Position numbers and translations under genes: made by a program
Notes under the pieces: generated by a model
Seen by the model: the letters and a program-made list of their open reading frames with translations, nothing else
What the model was told of the DNA's origin: nothing
Database searches by the model: none
In this document: positions 50,478 through 59,260 of the stretch, one piece after another
How positions within the stretch are numbered: the first letter of the stretch is position 1
Layout of the letters: every line of letters starts with the position of its first letter
Origin: Pseudomonas sp. WS 5079
GTDB taxonomy: Bacteria > Pseudomonadota > Gammaproteobacteria > Pseudomonadales > Pseudomonadaceae
Direction of reading: 5' to 3'
Assembly (NCBI RefSeq): GCF_012985465.1
Contig: NZ_JAAQWN010000015.1
Location: 1-64,000 of the forward strand
Length of the DNA: 64,000 nucleotides

Positions 50478-51695
50478 TCAGGCCAGGTAACCATCCGCCC
50501 GCAGCAGGGTTTCCAGGCAGTGTTCGGTGATGTTGTAGAACGCCTTGAGCTCCTGGATTTTCTCCAGGAGTTGAGCGTTGTCCACCTGCTCGGCACGCTT
50601 CACGGCCAGGATCATCTTGTTCTTGTTGGTGTGGTCCAGGGAGATGAATTCAAACACCTTGGTTTCGTACCCGCAGGCCTCCAGGAACAACGCACGCAAG
50701 CTGTCGGTGACCATCTCGGCCTGCTGGCCCAGGTGCAGGCCGTATTGCAGCATCGGCTTGAGCAGTGCCGGGCTCTGGATCTGCAAGCGGATCTGTTTGT
50801 GGCAGCACGGCGAGCACATGATGATCGACGCCCCGGAGCGGATGCCGGTATGGATCGCGTAGTCGGTGGCGATGTCGCAGGCATGCAGGGCGATCATCAC
50901 GTCCAGCTCGCTGGGCGCCACGCTGCGCACGTCACCGCACTTGAACACCAGCCCCGGGTGCTCCAGGCGGGCGGCGGCGTTGTTGCACAGGGTCACCATG
51001 TCTTCGCGCAGCTCCACGCCCGTCACCTGGCCTTCGGCCTTGAGGGTGTTGCGCAGGTAGTCGTGGATGGCGAACGTCAGGTAACCCTTGCCCGAGCCAA
51101 AATCCGCGACGCGTACCGGCCGGTCCAGTTGCAAGGGGGATGAGGTCAGCGCGTGGCTGAACACTTCGATGAACTTGTTGATCTGCTTCCACTTGCGCGA
51201 CATCGCCGGGATCAGCTCGTGCTTGGCGTTGGTCACGCCCAGGTCGGCGAGAAATGGCCGGCCAAGGTCGAGGAAGCGGTTTTTCTCACGGTTGTGCTCG
51301 GCCGATGGCGCTTCACGCAACTGCTGGGGTTTGCTTTTGAACAGCGAGCTTTTGTTCTTCTTGCTGTATTCCAGCTGCGCTTCGTCGGTCAACGACAACA
51401 GGTGGGCGTTCTTGAACGAGGCCGGCAACAGCGCGGCAATCGTCGCGACGCCGTCTGCCAGGGCGAAGTTCTTGGTGATATCGCGGGTCTTGTAGCGATA
51501 GACAAAGGACAGGCACGCCTGCTCCTTGACCGTCACTGCCTTGATGATCAGGCGTTGCAGCTCAACCTCATCGCCCACGTACTTGGCCAGCACCAGCTTG
51601 ATAAAGGCATTCTGCTCGAGGCTTGCGCGCAGCAACTCGATGAACTGGGCATGATGATCCGGCGCGGGGCTGGCAGGTTTAGCGGTGACAGACAT
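50478..51695 (-). CDS. Class I SAM-dependent methyltransferase (Methyltransf_32-like)
   Basis: A 405-residue protein. The C-terminal half is a class I methyltransferase with VRVADFGSGKGYLTFAIHDYL (motif I, about residue 196), GVELREDMV (motif II) and VMIALHACDIATDYAI; the CSPCCHKQ segment is typical of the Methyltransf_32 family related to tRNA methyltransferase TRM13. The N-terminal half is helical and basic (KSSLFKSKPQQLREAPSAEHNREKNRFL), perhaps RNA-binding. The target is unknown. The start is ATG 51695. Confidence 0.83.
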   Translation of the reverse strand: MSVTAKPASPAPDHHAQFIELLRASLEQNAFIKLVLAKYVGDEVELQRLIIKAVTVKEQACLSFVYRYKTRDITKNFALADGVATIAALLPASFKNAHLLSLTDEAQLEYSKKNKSSLFKSKPQQLREAPSAEHNREKNRFLDLGRPFLADLGVTNAKHELIPAMSRKWKQINKFIEVFSHALTSSPLQLDRPVRVADFGSGKGYLTFAIHDYLRNTLKAEGQVTGVELREDMVTLCNNAAARLEHPGLVFKCGDVRSVAPSELDVMIALHACDIATDYAIHTGIRSGASIIMCSPCCHKQIRLQIQSPALLKPMLQYGLHLGQQAEMVTDSLRALFLEACGYETKVFEFISLDHTNKNKMILAVKRAEQVDNAQLLEKIQELKAFYNITEHCLETLLRADGYLA

Positions 51696-51801
51696 GAACA
51701 AAAACGCCTCGGGCAGGGAATGCCGGGCATTTTAGGGGGGATGGCGCGCCAGGGCACGGAGTTATTTGCCCAACGGTCAATGCGATTGAAAATGCCGCTT
51801 G

Positions 51802-51837
51802 TGTAGGAGCCAGCTCCCACACAAGCCAGCTCCTACA
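51802..51837. repeat. Short REP pair
   Basis: TGTAGGAGCCAGCTCCCACA followed by CAAGCCAGCTCCTACA: a collapsed REPIN lacking most of its centre. Confidence 0.7.
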
Positions 51838-51839
51838 GG

Positions 51840-52457
51840 TTATTTCAGGACGACCAGGCGGTTGGGCAGTTCATTGCGCGTGTGGGTCTGGGGCACATGC
51901 ACCTTGAGCAGTTCGCCGCAGGCCTCAATGCATGTGATAAACCCCGCCAATGTCTGCCCCTGTTTCACCTGCTGGGTAAACGTCTTGACGATAGCGTCCC
52001 AACTGCTGTCATCCAGCCGCTTGGAAATCCCGTCGTCCACCAGGATCTCCACATAGCGCTCGGCCTCACTGACAAAAATCAACACCCCGGTGCTGCCCAG
52101 GGTGTGGTGCAGGTTCTGCTCCAGGAACTGCCGGCGCGCCAGGTTCGATGCGCGCCAATGCCGCACCGAGCGCGGGATCAGGCGAGTGGTGATGGCCGGC
52201 AGGCGGAACACCAGGCACAGCACAATGAACGTCGCCCATTGCGCCAGCAGCAAGGTGTGCATGGTCAACCAGCCCGACAGGTAATGCACGATCCCCGGCA
52301 CCACCAACGCCACCACACTGGCCCACAGCAGCGGGATGTAGGCGTAGTCGTCGGCGCGGGCGGCGAGTACGGTCACCAGTTCGGCGTCGGTCTGTTGCTC
52401 GACCCTGGCGATCGCTTCGGCGACCTGGCGCTGCTCGTGTTCTGTCAGTAAAGCCAT
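51840..52457 (-). CDS. TPM-domain membrane protein
   Basis: A 205-residue protein with a TPM (Psb32/YgcG) fold split around two transmembrane segments (about 43-60 and 68-85). HEQRQVAEAIARVEQQTDAELVTVLA opens the domain and VLIFVSEAERYVEILVDDGISKRLDDSSWDAIV completes it. It follows ygcG-like and lemA on the same strand, the conserved lemA-TPM-TPM cluster thought to act in the envelope; the activity is unknown. Confidence 0.85.
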   Translation of the reverse strand: MALLTEHEQRQVAEAIARVEQQTDAELVTVLAARADDYAYIPLLWASVVALVVPGIVHYLSGWLTMHTLLLAQWATFIVLCLVFRLPAITTRLIPRSVRHWRASNLARRQFLEQNLHHTLGSTGVLIFVSEAERYVEILVDDGISKRLDDSSWDAIVKTFTQQVKQGQTLAGFITCIEACGELLKVHVPQTHTRNELPNRLVVLK

Positions 52458-52485
52458 GGTTGTAGATGCTCTTTAGTTATTGTCA

Positions 52486-53211
52486 TTACCAGCCACCCGA
52501 AGCCCCGCCGCCGCCAAAACCGCCACCGCCGCCCCTGAAGCCACCGCCCCCGCCGCCACCGCCGCCACGCCCGCTGCTGCTGAGAATCGCCAGCAGGATG
52601 GCGCCCACTGGCAGGCCCATGCGGTTGCACAGCCACAACACCACCAGCAACAAGATGAACAGGCCGATGGAAAACACCGGGTTGTCCTTGGCAAAGTTGG
52701 GATCCGCCACATGGGCCGGCACCGCCAACGGCTCGCCGCCGACCACCTGGATCATGGCCGCCACGCCGTCGCTGATGCCCTGGGTAAAATTGCCCGCCTT
52801 GAACTTGGGCGCAATCACCTGGTTGATGATCACCCACGACTGCGCATCGGTGAGCACGCCCTCCAGGCCGTAGCCCACTTCGATGCGCAACTGACGCTCG
52901 TCCCGGGCCACGATCAACAGCGCGCCGTTGTCCTTGCCCTTCTGGCCGATGCCCCAGTGCCGGCCCAGTTGATAACCGTAGTCTTCAATGGGCAGGCCTT
53001 GCAGGTCGGGCACCGTGACGACCACGATCTGGTCGCCGCTGGTTTGCTCCAGCGCCTGCAATTGCTGGCTCAGTTGCGCACGCACCGGCGGGTCGATCAT
53101 CTGCGCGTTGTCGACCACCCGCCCAGTCAGCGCCGGGAAGTCCGGCGCCGCCTGGGCAGTCAGGCTAAAGGCCAGCAGCAGCGCCGCCAGCCACCCAGCA
53201 CGCCAGGTCAT
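52486..53211 (-). CDS. YgcG-like TPM-domain protein
   Basis: A 241-residue exported protein. The signal peptide 1-21 (ending AQA) is followed by a TPM domain at about 28-150 (LTGRVVDNAQMIDPPVRAQLSQQLQALEQTSGDQIVVVTV), a transmembrane segment at about 181-210 and a Gly-rich tail (GGGGGGFRGGGGGFGGGG). Its start codon shares one base with the lemA stop, so translation is coupled. It is likely membrane-anchored with the TPM domain outside the cytosol. Confidence 0.88.
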   Translation of the reverse strand: MTWRAGWLAALLLAFSLTAQAAPDFPALTGRVVDNAQMIDPPVRAQLSQQLQALEQTSGDQIVVVTVPDLQGLPIEDYGYQLGRHWGIGQKGKDNGALLIVARDERQLRIEVGYGLEGVLTDAQSWVIINQVIAPKFKAGNFTQGISDGVAAMIQVVGGEPLAVPAHVADPNFAKDNPVFSIGLFILLLVVLWLCNRMGLPVGAILLAILSSSGRGGGGGGGGGFRGGGGGFGGGGASGGW

Positions 53212-53819
53212 CAGAATTTCACTTGCGGCGCTTTATCGGCATCGGCACTGGTGGCCTCGAAGTTGGCGCGCACCGGCAGATCGCTGTACATCACGCTGTG
53301 CCACAGGCGGCCTGGGAAGGTACGGATCTCGGTGTTGAAGGCCTGCACGGCGGCGATAAAGTCGCGACGGGCCACGCTGATGCGGTTTTCGGTGCCTTCA
53401 AGCTGCGATTGCAGGGCCAGGAAGTTCTGGTTGGCCTTGAGGTCCGGATAGCGCTCGGACACCACCATCAGGCGGCTGAGAGCACCGCTCAGGCCTTCCT
53501 GGGCCTGCTGGAACTGCTTGAGTTTTTCCGGGTTGTCGAGGGTGCTGGCATCAACCTGGATCGAGGTCGCCTTGGCCCGCGCTTCGATCACCGCGGTGAG
53601 GGTGTCCTGTTCATGGGCTGCATAGCCCTTGACCACTTCCACCAGGTTGGGGATCAGGTCGGCACGCCGTTGATACTGGTTCTGCACCTGGGCCCAGGCC
53701 GCCTTGACCTGTTCGTCCAGGGTCGGGATCTTGTTGATGCCGCAACCGCTCAGCACGCTGCTGATCAGTAGCAGGGCCGCGGCTTTCCAGCCCCATCGAA
53801 TAGTCTGTGCTGCTTGCAT
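53211..53819 (-). CDS. LemA family protein
   Basis: A 202-residue LemA-fold protein (unrelated to the GacS sensor once called LemA). An N-terminal membrane or lipoprotein signal (LLLISSVLSGCG, Cys at about 26) precedes the helical domain with the family motif VQNQYQRRADLIPNLVEVVKGYAAHE and ISVARRDFIAAVQAFNTEIRTFP. It is the first gene of the lemA-ygcG-TPM operon. Start 53819 (MQAAQTIRWG). Confidence 0.9.
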   Translation of the reverse strand: MQAAQTIRWGWKAAALLLISSVLSGCGINKIPTLDEQVKAAWAQVQNQYQRRADLIPNLVEVVKGYAAHEQDTLTAVIEARAKATSIQVDASTLDNPEKLKQFQQAQEGLSGALSRLMVVSERYPDLKANQNFLALQSQLEGTENRISVARRDFIAAVQAFNTEIRTFPGRLWHSVMYSDLPVRANFEATSADADKAPQVKF

Positions 53820-54076
53820 GGTGTGTCTCCTGACCAACCTTATGGAATTTGACGACTGACCCTATACATCACGCGCTTGGGGCATAATCCGCCACTACTG
53901 GATTACAGCGAGCCAATCAGCTAAAAGATGCCCTTCTTTATGGATAGTTCATAAAGAGCTGAGAAGTGTGCGGTATTTATCCACACAACACCCGAACAAC
54001 AATAGTCGCTCCCCACATTTTGGCCGAGCCGTGTTTTTTACCTGAACACTGCGCAGTTCGCCGAAAAAGGATATTC

Positions 54077-56368
54077 ATGAAAAAGCTGTGTTTGCTGGGC
54101 CTTGTTGCCACTCTGGCCAGTCAATCCGTCGTTGCCGAGACCAAGCCCGCTGCGCTTAAGGACAAGGACGCGTTCGTCAGCGACCTGCTCGGGCAGATGA
54201 CCCTGGATGAAAAGATCGGCCAGTTGCGCCTGATCAGCATCGGCCCGGAAATGCCGCGCGAGATGATCCGCAAGGAAATCGCCGCCGGGCGCATTGGTGG
54301 CACGTTCAACTCCATCACCCGCCCGGAAAACCGTCCGATGCAGGACGCGGCGATGCGCAGCCGCTTGAAGATCCCGATGTTCTTCGCCTATGACGTGATC
54401 CACGGCCACCGCACTATTTTCCCGATCAGCCTGGCCCTGGCCTCGAGCTGGGACATGGACGCCATCAGCCGCTCCGGGCGCATTGCCGCCAAGGAAGCCG
54501 CCGCCGACAGCCTCGACATCACCTTCGCGCCGATGGTCGATATTTCCCGCGACGCGCGCTGGGGTCGGACCTCCGAAGGGTTTGGCGAAGACACCTACCT
54601 GGTGTCGCGCATCAGTGAAGTGATGGTCAAGGCCTTCCAGGGCCCGAGCCCGGCCCAGGCCGACAGCATCATGGCCAGCGTCAAGCACTTCGCCCTGTAC
54701 GGCGCGGTGGAAGGCGGGCGCGACTACAACGTGGTCGACATGAGCCCGGTCAAGATGTACCAGGACTACCTGCCGCCCTACCACGCGGCAATCAAGGCCG
54801 GCGCCGGCGGGGTGATGGTGGCGTTGAACTCGATCAACGGCGTGCCTGCTACCGCCAACACCTGGCTGATGAACGACCTGTTGCGCAAGGAGTGGGGCTT
54901 CAAGGGCCTGACGGTGAGCGACCACGGTGCGATCTTCGAGCTGATCAAGCACGGCGTGGCCAAGGACGGTCGCGAAGCGGCCAAGCTGGCAATCAAGGCC
55001 GGCATCGACATGAGCATGAACGACCAGCTCTACGGCAAGGAACTGCCAGGGCTGCTGAAATCCGGCGAGATCGAGCAAAGCGACATCGACAACGCGGTGC
55101 GTGAAGTGCTCGGTGCCAAGTACGACATGGGCCTGTTTGCCGACCCATACCTGCGTATCGGCAAGGCCGAGGATGATCCGGCCGACACCTATGCCGAAAG
55201 CCGCCTGCACCGCAGCGAAGCCCGCGACATCGCGCGGCGCAGCTTGGTGTTGCTGAAAAACCACAACGACACCCTGCCGCTGAAGAAATCCGCGACCATC
55301 GCCCTGGTCGGCCCGCTGGCCAAGGCCCCCATCGACATGATGGGCAGTTGGGCCGCCGCCGGTAAGCCCGCGCAATCGGTGACCCTGCTGGACGGCATGA
55401 ACGCGGTGATCGGCGAAAAGGGCCAGGTGATCTACGCCCGTGGCGCCAACATCACCAGTGACAAGGCGGTGGTGGACTACCTGAACTTCCTCAACTTCGA
55501 TGCCCCGGAAGTGGTGGATGACCCGCGCTCGGCCCAGGTGCTGATCGACGAAGCGGTCAAGGCCGCGAAAAGCGCCGATGTGGTGGTGGCCGCCGTGGGC
55601 GAGTCCCGTGGCATGTCCCACGAATCCTCGAGCCGTACCGACCTGAACATCCCGCAAAGCCAGCGCGACCTGATCAAGGCCCTGAAAGCCACGGGCAAGC
55701 CGCTGGTGCTGGTGTTGATGAACGGCCGGCCACTGTCGATCCTCGAAGAGCACCAGCAAGCCGACGCGATCCTGGAAACCTGGTTCGCCGGCACCGAAGG
55801 CGGCAACGCGATTGCCGATGTGCTGTTCGGTGACTACAACCCGTCGGGCAAGCTGCCGATCACCTTCCCACGCTCCGTGGGGCAGATTCCGACCTACTAC
55901 AACCACCTGACCATTGGCCGGCCGTTCACCCCGGGCAAACCGGGCAACTACACCTCGCAGTACTTCGACGACACCACAGGTCCCCTGTATCCGTTCGGTT
56001 ATGGCCTGAGCTACACCCGTTTCAGCCTGTCGGACATGGCGCTGTCGTCCACCACCCTGAACAAGACCGGCAAGCTCGACGCCAGCGTCACCCTGAAAAA
56101 CACCGGCAAGCTCGACGGCGAGACCGTGGTGCAGCTGTACATCCAGGACGTGGCCGGCTCGATGATCCGCCCGATCAAGGAACTCAAGAACTTCCAGAAG
56201 ATCCTGCTCAAGGCCGGTGAATCGAAGGTGGTGCACTTCAGCATTACCGAGGATGACTTGAAGTTCTACAACACCCAGCTCAAGTTCGCCGCCGAACCTG
56301 GCCAGTTCAATGTGCAGATCGGGCTGGACTCCCAGGATGTGCAGCAGCAGAGCTTTGAACTGCTCTGA
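54077..56368 (+). CDS. bglX: Periplasmic beta-glucosidase BglX (GH3)
   Basis: A 763-residue glycoside hydrolase family 3 enzyme, close to the 765 of E. coli BglX. The signal peptide is 1-20. The N-terminal barrel bears KHFALYGA and the nucleophile Asp282 in GLTVSDHGAI; the second domain and a C-terminal fibronectin type III-like domain (from about 655, YPFGYGLSYTRFSLSDM) follow. It cleaves beta-glucosides in the periplasm. The start is ATG 54077 after AAAGGA. The 53820-54076 gap holds the divergent promoters; an AACAACAA CA-like motif lies at 53995-54002, far from the start. Confidence 0.94.
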   Translation: MKKLCLLGLVATLASQSVVAETKPAALKDKDAFVSDLLGQMTLDEKIGQLRLISIGPEMPREMIRKEIAAGRIGGTFNSITRPENRPMQDAAMRSRLKIPMFFAYDVIHGHRTIFPISLALASSWDMDAISRSGRIAAKEAAADSLDITFAPMVDISRDARWGRTSEGFGEDTYLVSRISEVMVKAFQGPSPAQADSIMASVKHFALYGAVEGGRDYNVVDMSPVKMYQDYLPPYHAAIKAGAGGVMVALNSINGVPATANTWLMNDLLRKEWGFKGLTVSDHGAIFELIKHGVAKDGREAAKLAIKAGIDMSMNDQLYGKELPGLLKSGEIEQSDIDNAVREVLGAKYDMGLFADPYLRIGKAEDDPADTYAESRLHRSEARDIARRSLVLLKNHNDTLPLKKSATIALVGPLAKAPIDMMGSWAAAGKPAQSVTLLDGMNAVIGEKGQVIYARGANITSDKAVVDYLNFLNFDAPEVVDDPRSAQVLIDEAVKAAKSADVVVAAVGESRGMSHESSSRTDLNIPQSQRDLIKALKATGKPLVLVLMNGRPLSILEEHQQADAILETWFAGTEGGNAIADVLFGDYNPSGKLPITFPRSVGQIPTYYNHLTIGRPFTPGKPGNYTSQYFDDTTGPLYPFGYGLSYTRFSLSDMALSSTTLNKTGKLDASVTLKNTGKLDGETVVQLYIQDVAGSMIRPIKELKNFQKILLKAGESKVVHFSITEDDLKFYNTQLKFAAEPGQFNVQIGLDSQDVQQQSFELL

Positions 56369-56390
56369 TTGAAGCTGTAAACACGGTCAA

Positions 56391-56477
56391 TGTAGTAGCT
56401 GGCTTGCCTGCGCTGCAGGCACCTCGGTCTATCAGTTACACCGAGGTGCTGCCATCGCTGGCAAGCCAGCTCCTACA
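56391..56477. repeat. REPIN after bglX
   Basis: TGTAGTAGCTGGCTTGCCTG and GGCAAGCCAGCTCCTACA flank a spacer with the same CACCTCGGT/ACCGAGGTG internal inverted pair as the REPIN at 50373, showing common descent. Confidence 0.85.
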
Positions 56478-56496
56478 GTTGATTGCGGTGTGTTCC

Positions 56497-57654
56497 CTAA
56501 CCTCTTCGATCCAGCAGATTGACCACCAAGCGGTCGATCCACCCCCACACCCGCTGCTTGACCCGCCGCCACAACGGTCGGGCCTTCCACGCCTCCAGGC
56601 TGACCGCCTGGCTCTGGGCGAAATCACGCTCGAAACTGCCCGCCACCGCCAGCGTCAACTCAGGGTCCAGCGCTTCCAGGTTGGCCTCCAGGTTGAAGCG
56701 CAGGTTCCAGTGATCGAAATTGCACGAGCCGACGCTCACCCAATCGTCCACCAGCACCATCTTCAGGTGCAGGAAACACGGCTGGTATTCAAAGATCTTC
56801 ACCCCCGACTTGAGCAGGCGTGGGTAGTAGCGGTGGCCGGCGTAGCGCACCGAAGGATGGTCGGTGCGCGGCCCGGTGAGCAGCAGGCGCACGTCCACAC
56901 CACGCCCGGCCGCCCGGCGCAGGGCCCGGCGTACGCCCCAGGTGGGCAGGAAGTACGGCGTGGCCAGCCAGATACGGCGCTGGCCGCTGTTCAAGGCGCG
57001 GATCAGCGATTGCAAAATGTCCCGGTGTTGGCCGGCGTCGGCATACGCCACCCGCCCCAGGCCGGGGCCGGTCGCCGGCACTTTGGGCAGGCGCGGCAAG
57101 CCAAAATGCGTCGCCGGCTTCCAGGCGCGACGGTGGTCGTTGACCCGCCATTGGCGGTCGAACAGGGCTTGCCAGTCCTGCACCAGCGGACCGCTGATTT
57201 GCACCATGACCTCGTGCCACTCACAGGTGTCCTGCCCAGGGGTCCAGAACTCATCGGTGACCCCAGTGCCGCCCACCACGGCGATGCTCTGGTCGACCAA
57301 CAACAGCTTGCGGTGGTCGCGGTAGAGGTTGCGCATCCAGCGGCGCCAGCGCAGGCGATTGTAAAAGCGCAACTGCACCCCGGCCTCGAGCAAGCGGCGC
57401 CGCAGGCTGAGGGTAAATGCCAGGCTGCCGTAGTCATCGAACAGGCAACGCACCTGCACCCCGCGCTCGGCCGCCTGCACCAGGGCCTTGACCATCTCTT
57501 CGGCGCAGGCGCCCGCCTCCACCAGATACAGCTCAAGCTCTACCTGGCGCTCGGCACGGGCGATCGCCACGAGCATCTGCGGGAAAAAATTCGGGCCGTC
57601 GATCAGCAATTCGAAGCGGTTGGCGCTGCGCCAGGGGAACACCGCGCCGCTCAT
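56497..57654 (-). CDS. Cardiolipin synthase ClsB-like phospholipase D protein
   Basis: A 385-residue PLD-superfamily enzyme with two HKD motifs: HRKLLLVD at 114-121 and HLKMVLVDD at about 298. It lacks the N-terminal transmembrane helices of ClsA, like ClsB/YbhO of E. coli, which makes cardiolipin from phospholipids. The basic C-terminus (RRVKQRVWGWIDRLVVNLL) looks amphipathic and may bind the membrane. It starts one base after the YceI gene stop, so the two are co-transcribed. Confidence 0.87.
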   Translation of the reverse strand: MSGAVFPWRSANRFELLIDGPNFFPQMLVAIARAERQVELELYLVEAGACAEEMVKALVQAAERGVQVRCLFDDYGSLAFTLSLRRRLLEAGVQLRFYNRLRWRRWMRNLYRDHRKLLLVDQSIAVVGGTGVTDEFWTPGQDTCEWHEVMVQISGPLVQDWQALFDRQWRVNDHRRAWKPATHFGLPRLPKVPATGPGLGRVAYADAGQHRDILQSLIRALNSGQRRIWLATPYFLPTWGVRRALRRAAGRGVDVRLLLTGPRTDHPSVRYAGHRYYPRLLKSGVKIFEYQPCFLHLKMVLVDDWVSVGSCNFDHWNLRFNLEANLEALDPELTLAVAGSFERDFAQSQAVSLEAWKARPLWRRVKQRVWGWIDRLVVNLLDRRG

Positions 57655-57655
57655 G

Positions 57656-58246
57656 TCAGCGCGCCGTGAAAATCAGCACCGCACCCACCGGCACCGACAG
57701 GCTGATCGCGTCCAGGCCAGCGGCCTTGCGCAGAGTCTCGACACCGGTGAGCAAGTCAAAATCCTTGGCGTGCAGCACCAGTGGTTCCAGGGTCACCACC
57801 TGGAACCGCCGGTCGTCCAGGCGCGTTGCCAGCAGTTCGGCGTTGTAGGTCTGGGTCTTGCCATGCAGGGTGACCGACAGCGGCAGGCGCAACTCCAGTT
57901 GTGCGCCGGTAGCCAGGTCGTTGATCGGCTGCAGATTGATTTGCGCGTTGATCAGCGCGTCGGGGTAGGTCTTGATCTGGAACAGGTCGTTGCGCATGCG
58001 CTCATCGCGCAGCGGGATGCCGCTGTTGACCGACTCCAGTTCAACCTGCAACTGCGCCGCGCCGTTCTCTTCGACCTTGCCATGCAGCACCAAGAAGCGC
58101 TGGACTTCGGAGATATCGGTGTTTTTGGTGGTGACGAACGACAGCCGTGAGGATTCGTTATCCAGGTACCACGCAGCCTGCGCGGGCATGGCGGCAGCGG
58201 CCAGCAGCAAGAGGGCCAGGGGTTTGAGGATGGATGTGTTGAACAT
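57656..58246 (-). CDS. YceI family periplasmic protein
   Basis: A 196-residue exported lipocalin-like protein. The signal peptide is 1-24 (ending AQA). The YceI domain includes AWYLDNESSRLSFVTTKNTDISEVQRF and LRDERMRNDLFQIKTYPDALI, a fold that binds polyprenyl-like lipids in related proteins. It is the first gene of a two-gene unit with the cardiolipin synthase-like gene; lipid binding next to lipid synthesis fits, but the role is unproven. Confidence 0.88.
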   Translation of the reverse strand: MFNTSILKPLALLLLAAAAMPAQAAWYLDNESSRLSFVTTKNTDISEVQRFLVLHGKVEENGAAQLQVELESVNSGIPLRDERMRNDLFQIKTYPDALINAQINLQPINDLATGAQLELRLPLSVTLHGKTQTYNAELLATRLDDRRFQVVTLEPLVLHAKDFDLLTGVETLRKAAGLDAISLSVPVGAVLIFTAR

Positions 58247-58329
58247 TAAACACTCGCGCGCAGAAAAACCTGCTCGAACATTAACTGGCCGGCCTGCTGC
58301 ACGCAATGTAACGGTCCCGGCAATTTAAC

Positions 58330-58418
58330 TGTGGGAGCGGGCTTGCTCGCGATAGCGGTGGGTCAGTTAATAGATATTTGACTGACCCACCGCTATCGCG
58401 AGCAAGCCCGCTCCCACA
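58330..58418. repeat. Near-perfect REPIN
   Basis: TGTGGGAGCGGGCTTGCTCG through to its exact reverse complement, with the arms continuing almost without mismatch (CGATAGCGGTGGGTCAGT / ACTGACCCACCGCTATCG) for about 38 bases around a short AT-rich loop. It is the most intact REPIN in the window. Confidence 0.92.
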
Positions 58419-58434
58419 CAAACCAGCTTGCACC

Positions 58435-59205
58435 TTAGGCCAGTGCCTGCTGCACGCCTTGCACGGTGGCCTCAAGGCTCGCCAGATGCAAACTCAGCAC
58501 CCGCTCCACCGGCGCCTGGTGCATCGGCCAGTGCAACGCCATGCTCCCTACCAATCGGCCATTGGCCCGCACCGGCAGCGCCACCGCGCGGATCAGGAAC
58601 GGCAGGCGCACCGGGTATTCCCAGTACCCTTCGGTACGCTGGCCAAACCCCTGGTGCTGGGATTGCTCGCAGGCGCGGTATTGATCATCGGCCGCCACAT
58701 GCTCGCGGCTGGCCAGGCGCTGCACTTCTTCTGCGGCAAGTTCAGCCAGGCATGCCTTGCCCATGGCTGAATGAAACAGGCTGGCATGCTGGCCAACGAT
58801 CTGGCAGTTGTTCGGGTACAGCTTGCGCAGCACCGTAGGGATCGCGCTTTCCATGACTTCCAGGCGTTCACCGTCAAAGTTCGACAAGTCCGCCACCAGC
58901 CCGGTGCGTTCGCTGAGTTCCAGCAGCCAGGGCGCCGCGCACTCCACCAGGCGCCGCTTGAAGCGTTGCTGGGTATCGCCGAACAAGCGCTGGGCGCTGA
59001 GGCGGTAGCGCCGGTCGCTCAGACCGCGATAGATCCAGCCCTGTTCTTGTAGGGTCAGCAGCATGCGCGAGACCGTGGCCTTGGGCAGGCGTGTCAGGTA
59101 ATGCAGTTCCTCAAGCCCTAGGGCCTGGTGCTCACCGAGCAACTCGATGATGGCCAGTGCCCGCTCCACGGAGCGCACAGTCCCTGTGTCGACGTTGCTG
59201 CCCAT
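58435..59205 (-). CDS. IclR family transcriptional regulator
   Basis: A 256-residue regulator. The winged HTH (SVERALAIIELLGEHQALGLEELHYLTRLPKATVSRMLLTL) is at about 10-55 and the GAF-like effector domain follows (YPNNCQIVGQHASLFHSAMGKACLAELAAEE). The start is ATG 59205, six bases after GGGAGG; an upstream in-frame ATG lacks such a site. It is last in the operon with the amidase, MFS and M20 genes and probably controls it in response to the substrate. Confidence 0.9.
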   Translation of the reverse strand: MGSNVDTGTVRSVERALAIIELLGEHQALGLEELHYLTRLPKATVSRMLLTLQEQGWIYRGLSDRRYRLSAQRLFGDTQQRFKRRLVECAAPWLLELSERTGLVADLSNFDGERLEVMESAIPTVLRKLYPNNCQIVGQHASLFHSAMGKACLAELAAEEVQRLASREHVAADDQYRACEQSQHQGFGQRTEGYWEYPVRLPFLIRAVALPVRANGRLVGSMALHWPMHQAPVERVLSLHLASLEATVQGVQQALA

Positions 59206-59260
59206 GGCTGACCTCCCGGTTGCTGATGGTTGAGCGAATTTCACAGCAAGATACAGGCCG

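Noticed and set aside
54038..56236. A 732-codon open frame antisense to bglX
   Set aside because: It lies entirely opposite a well-conserved GH3 enzyme, has His/Val/Gly-rich composition typical of shadows of high-GC genes, and no ribosome site.
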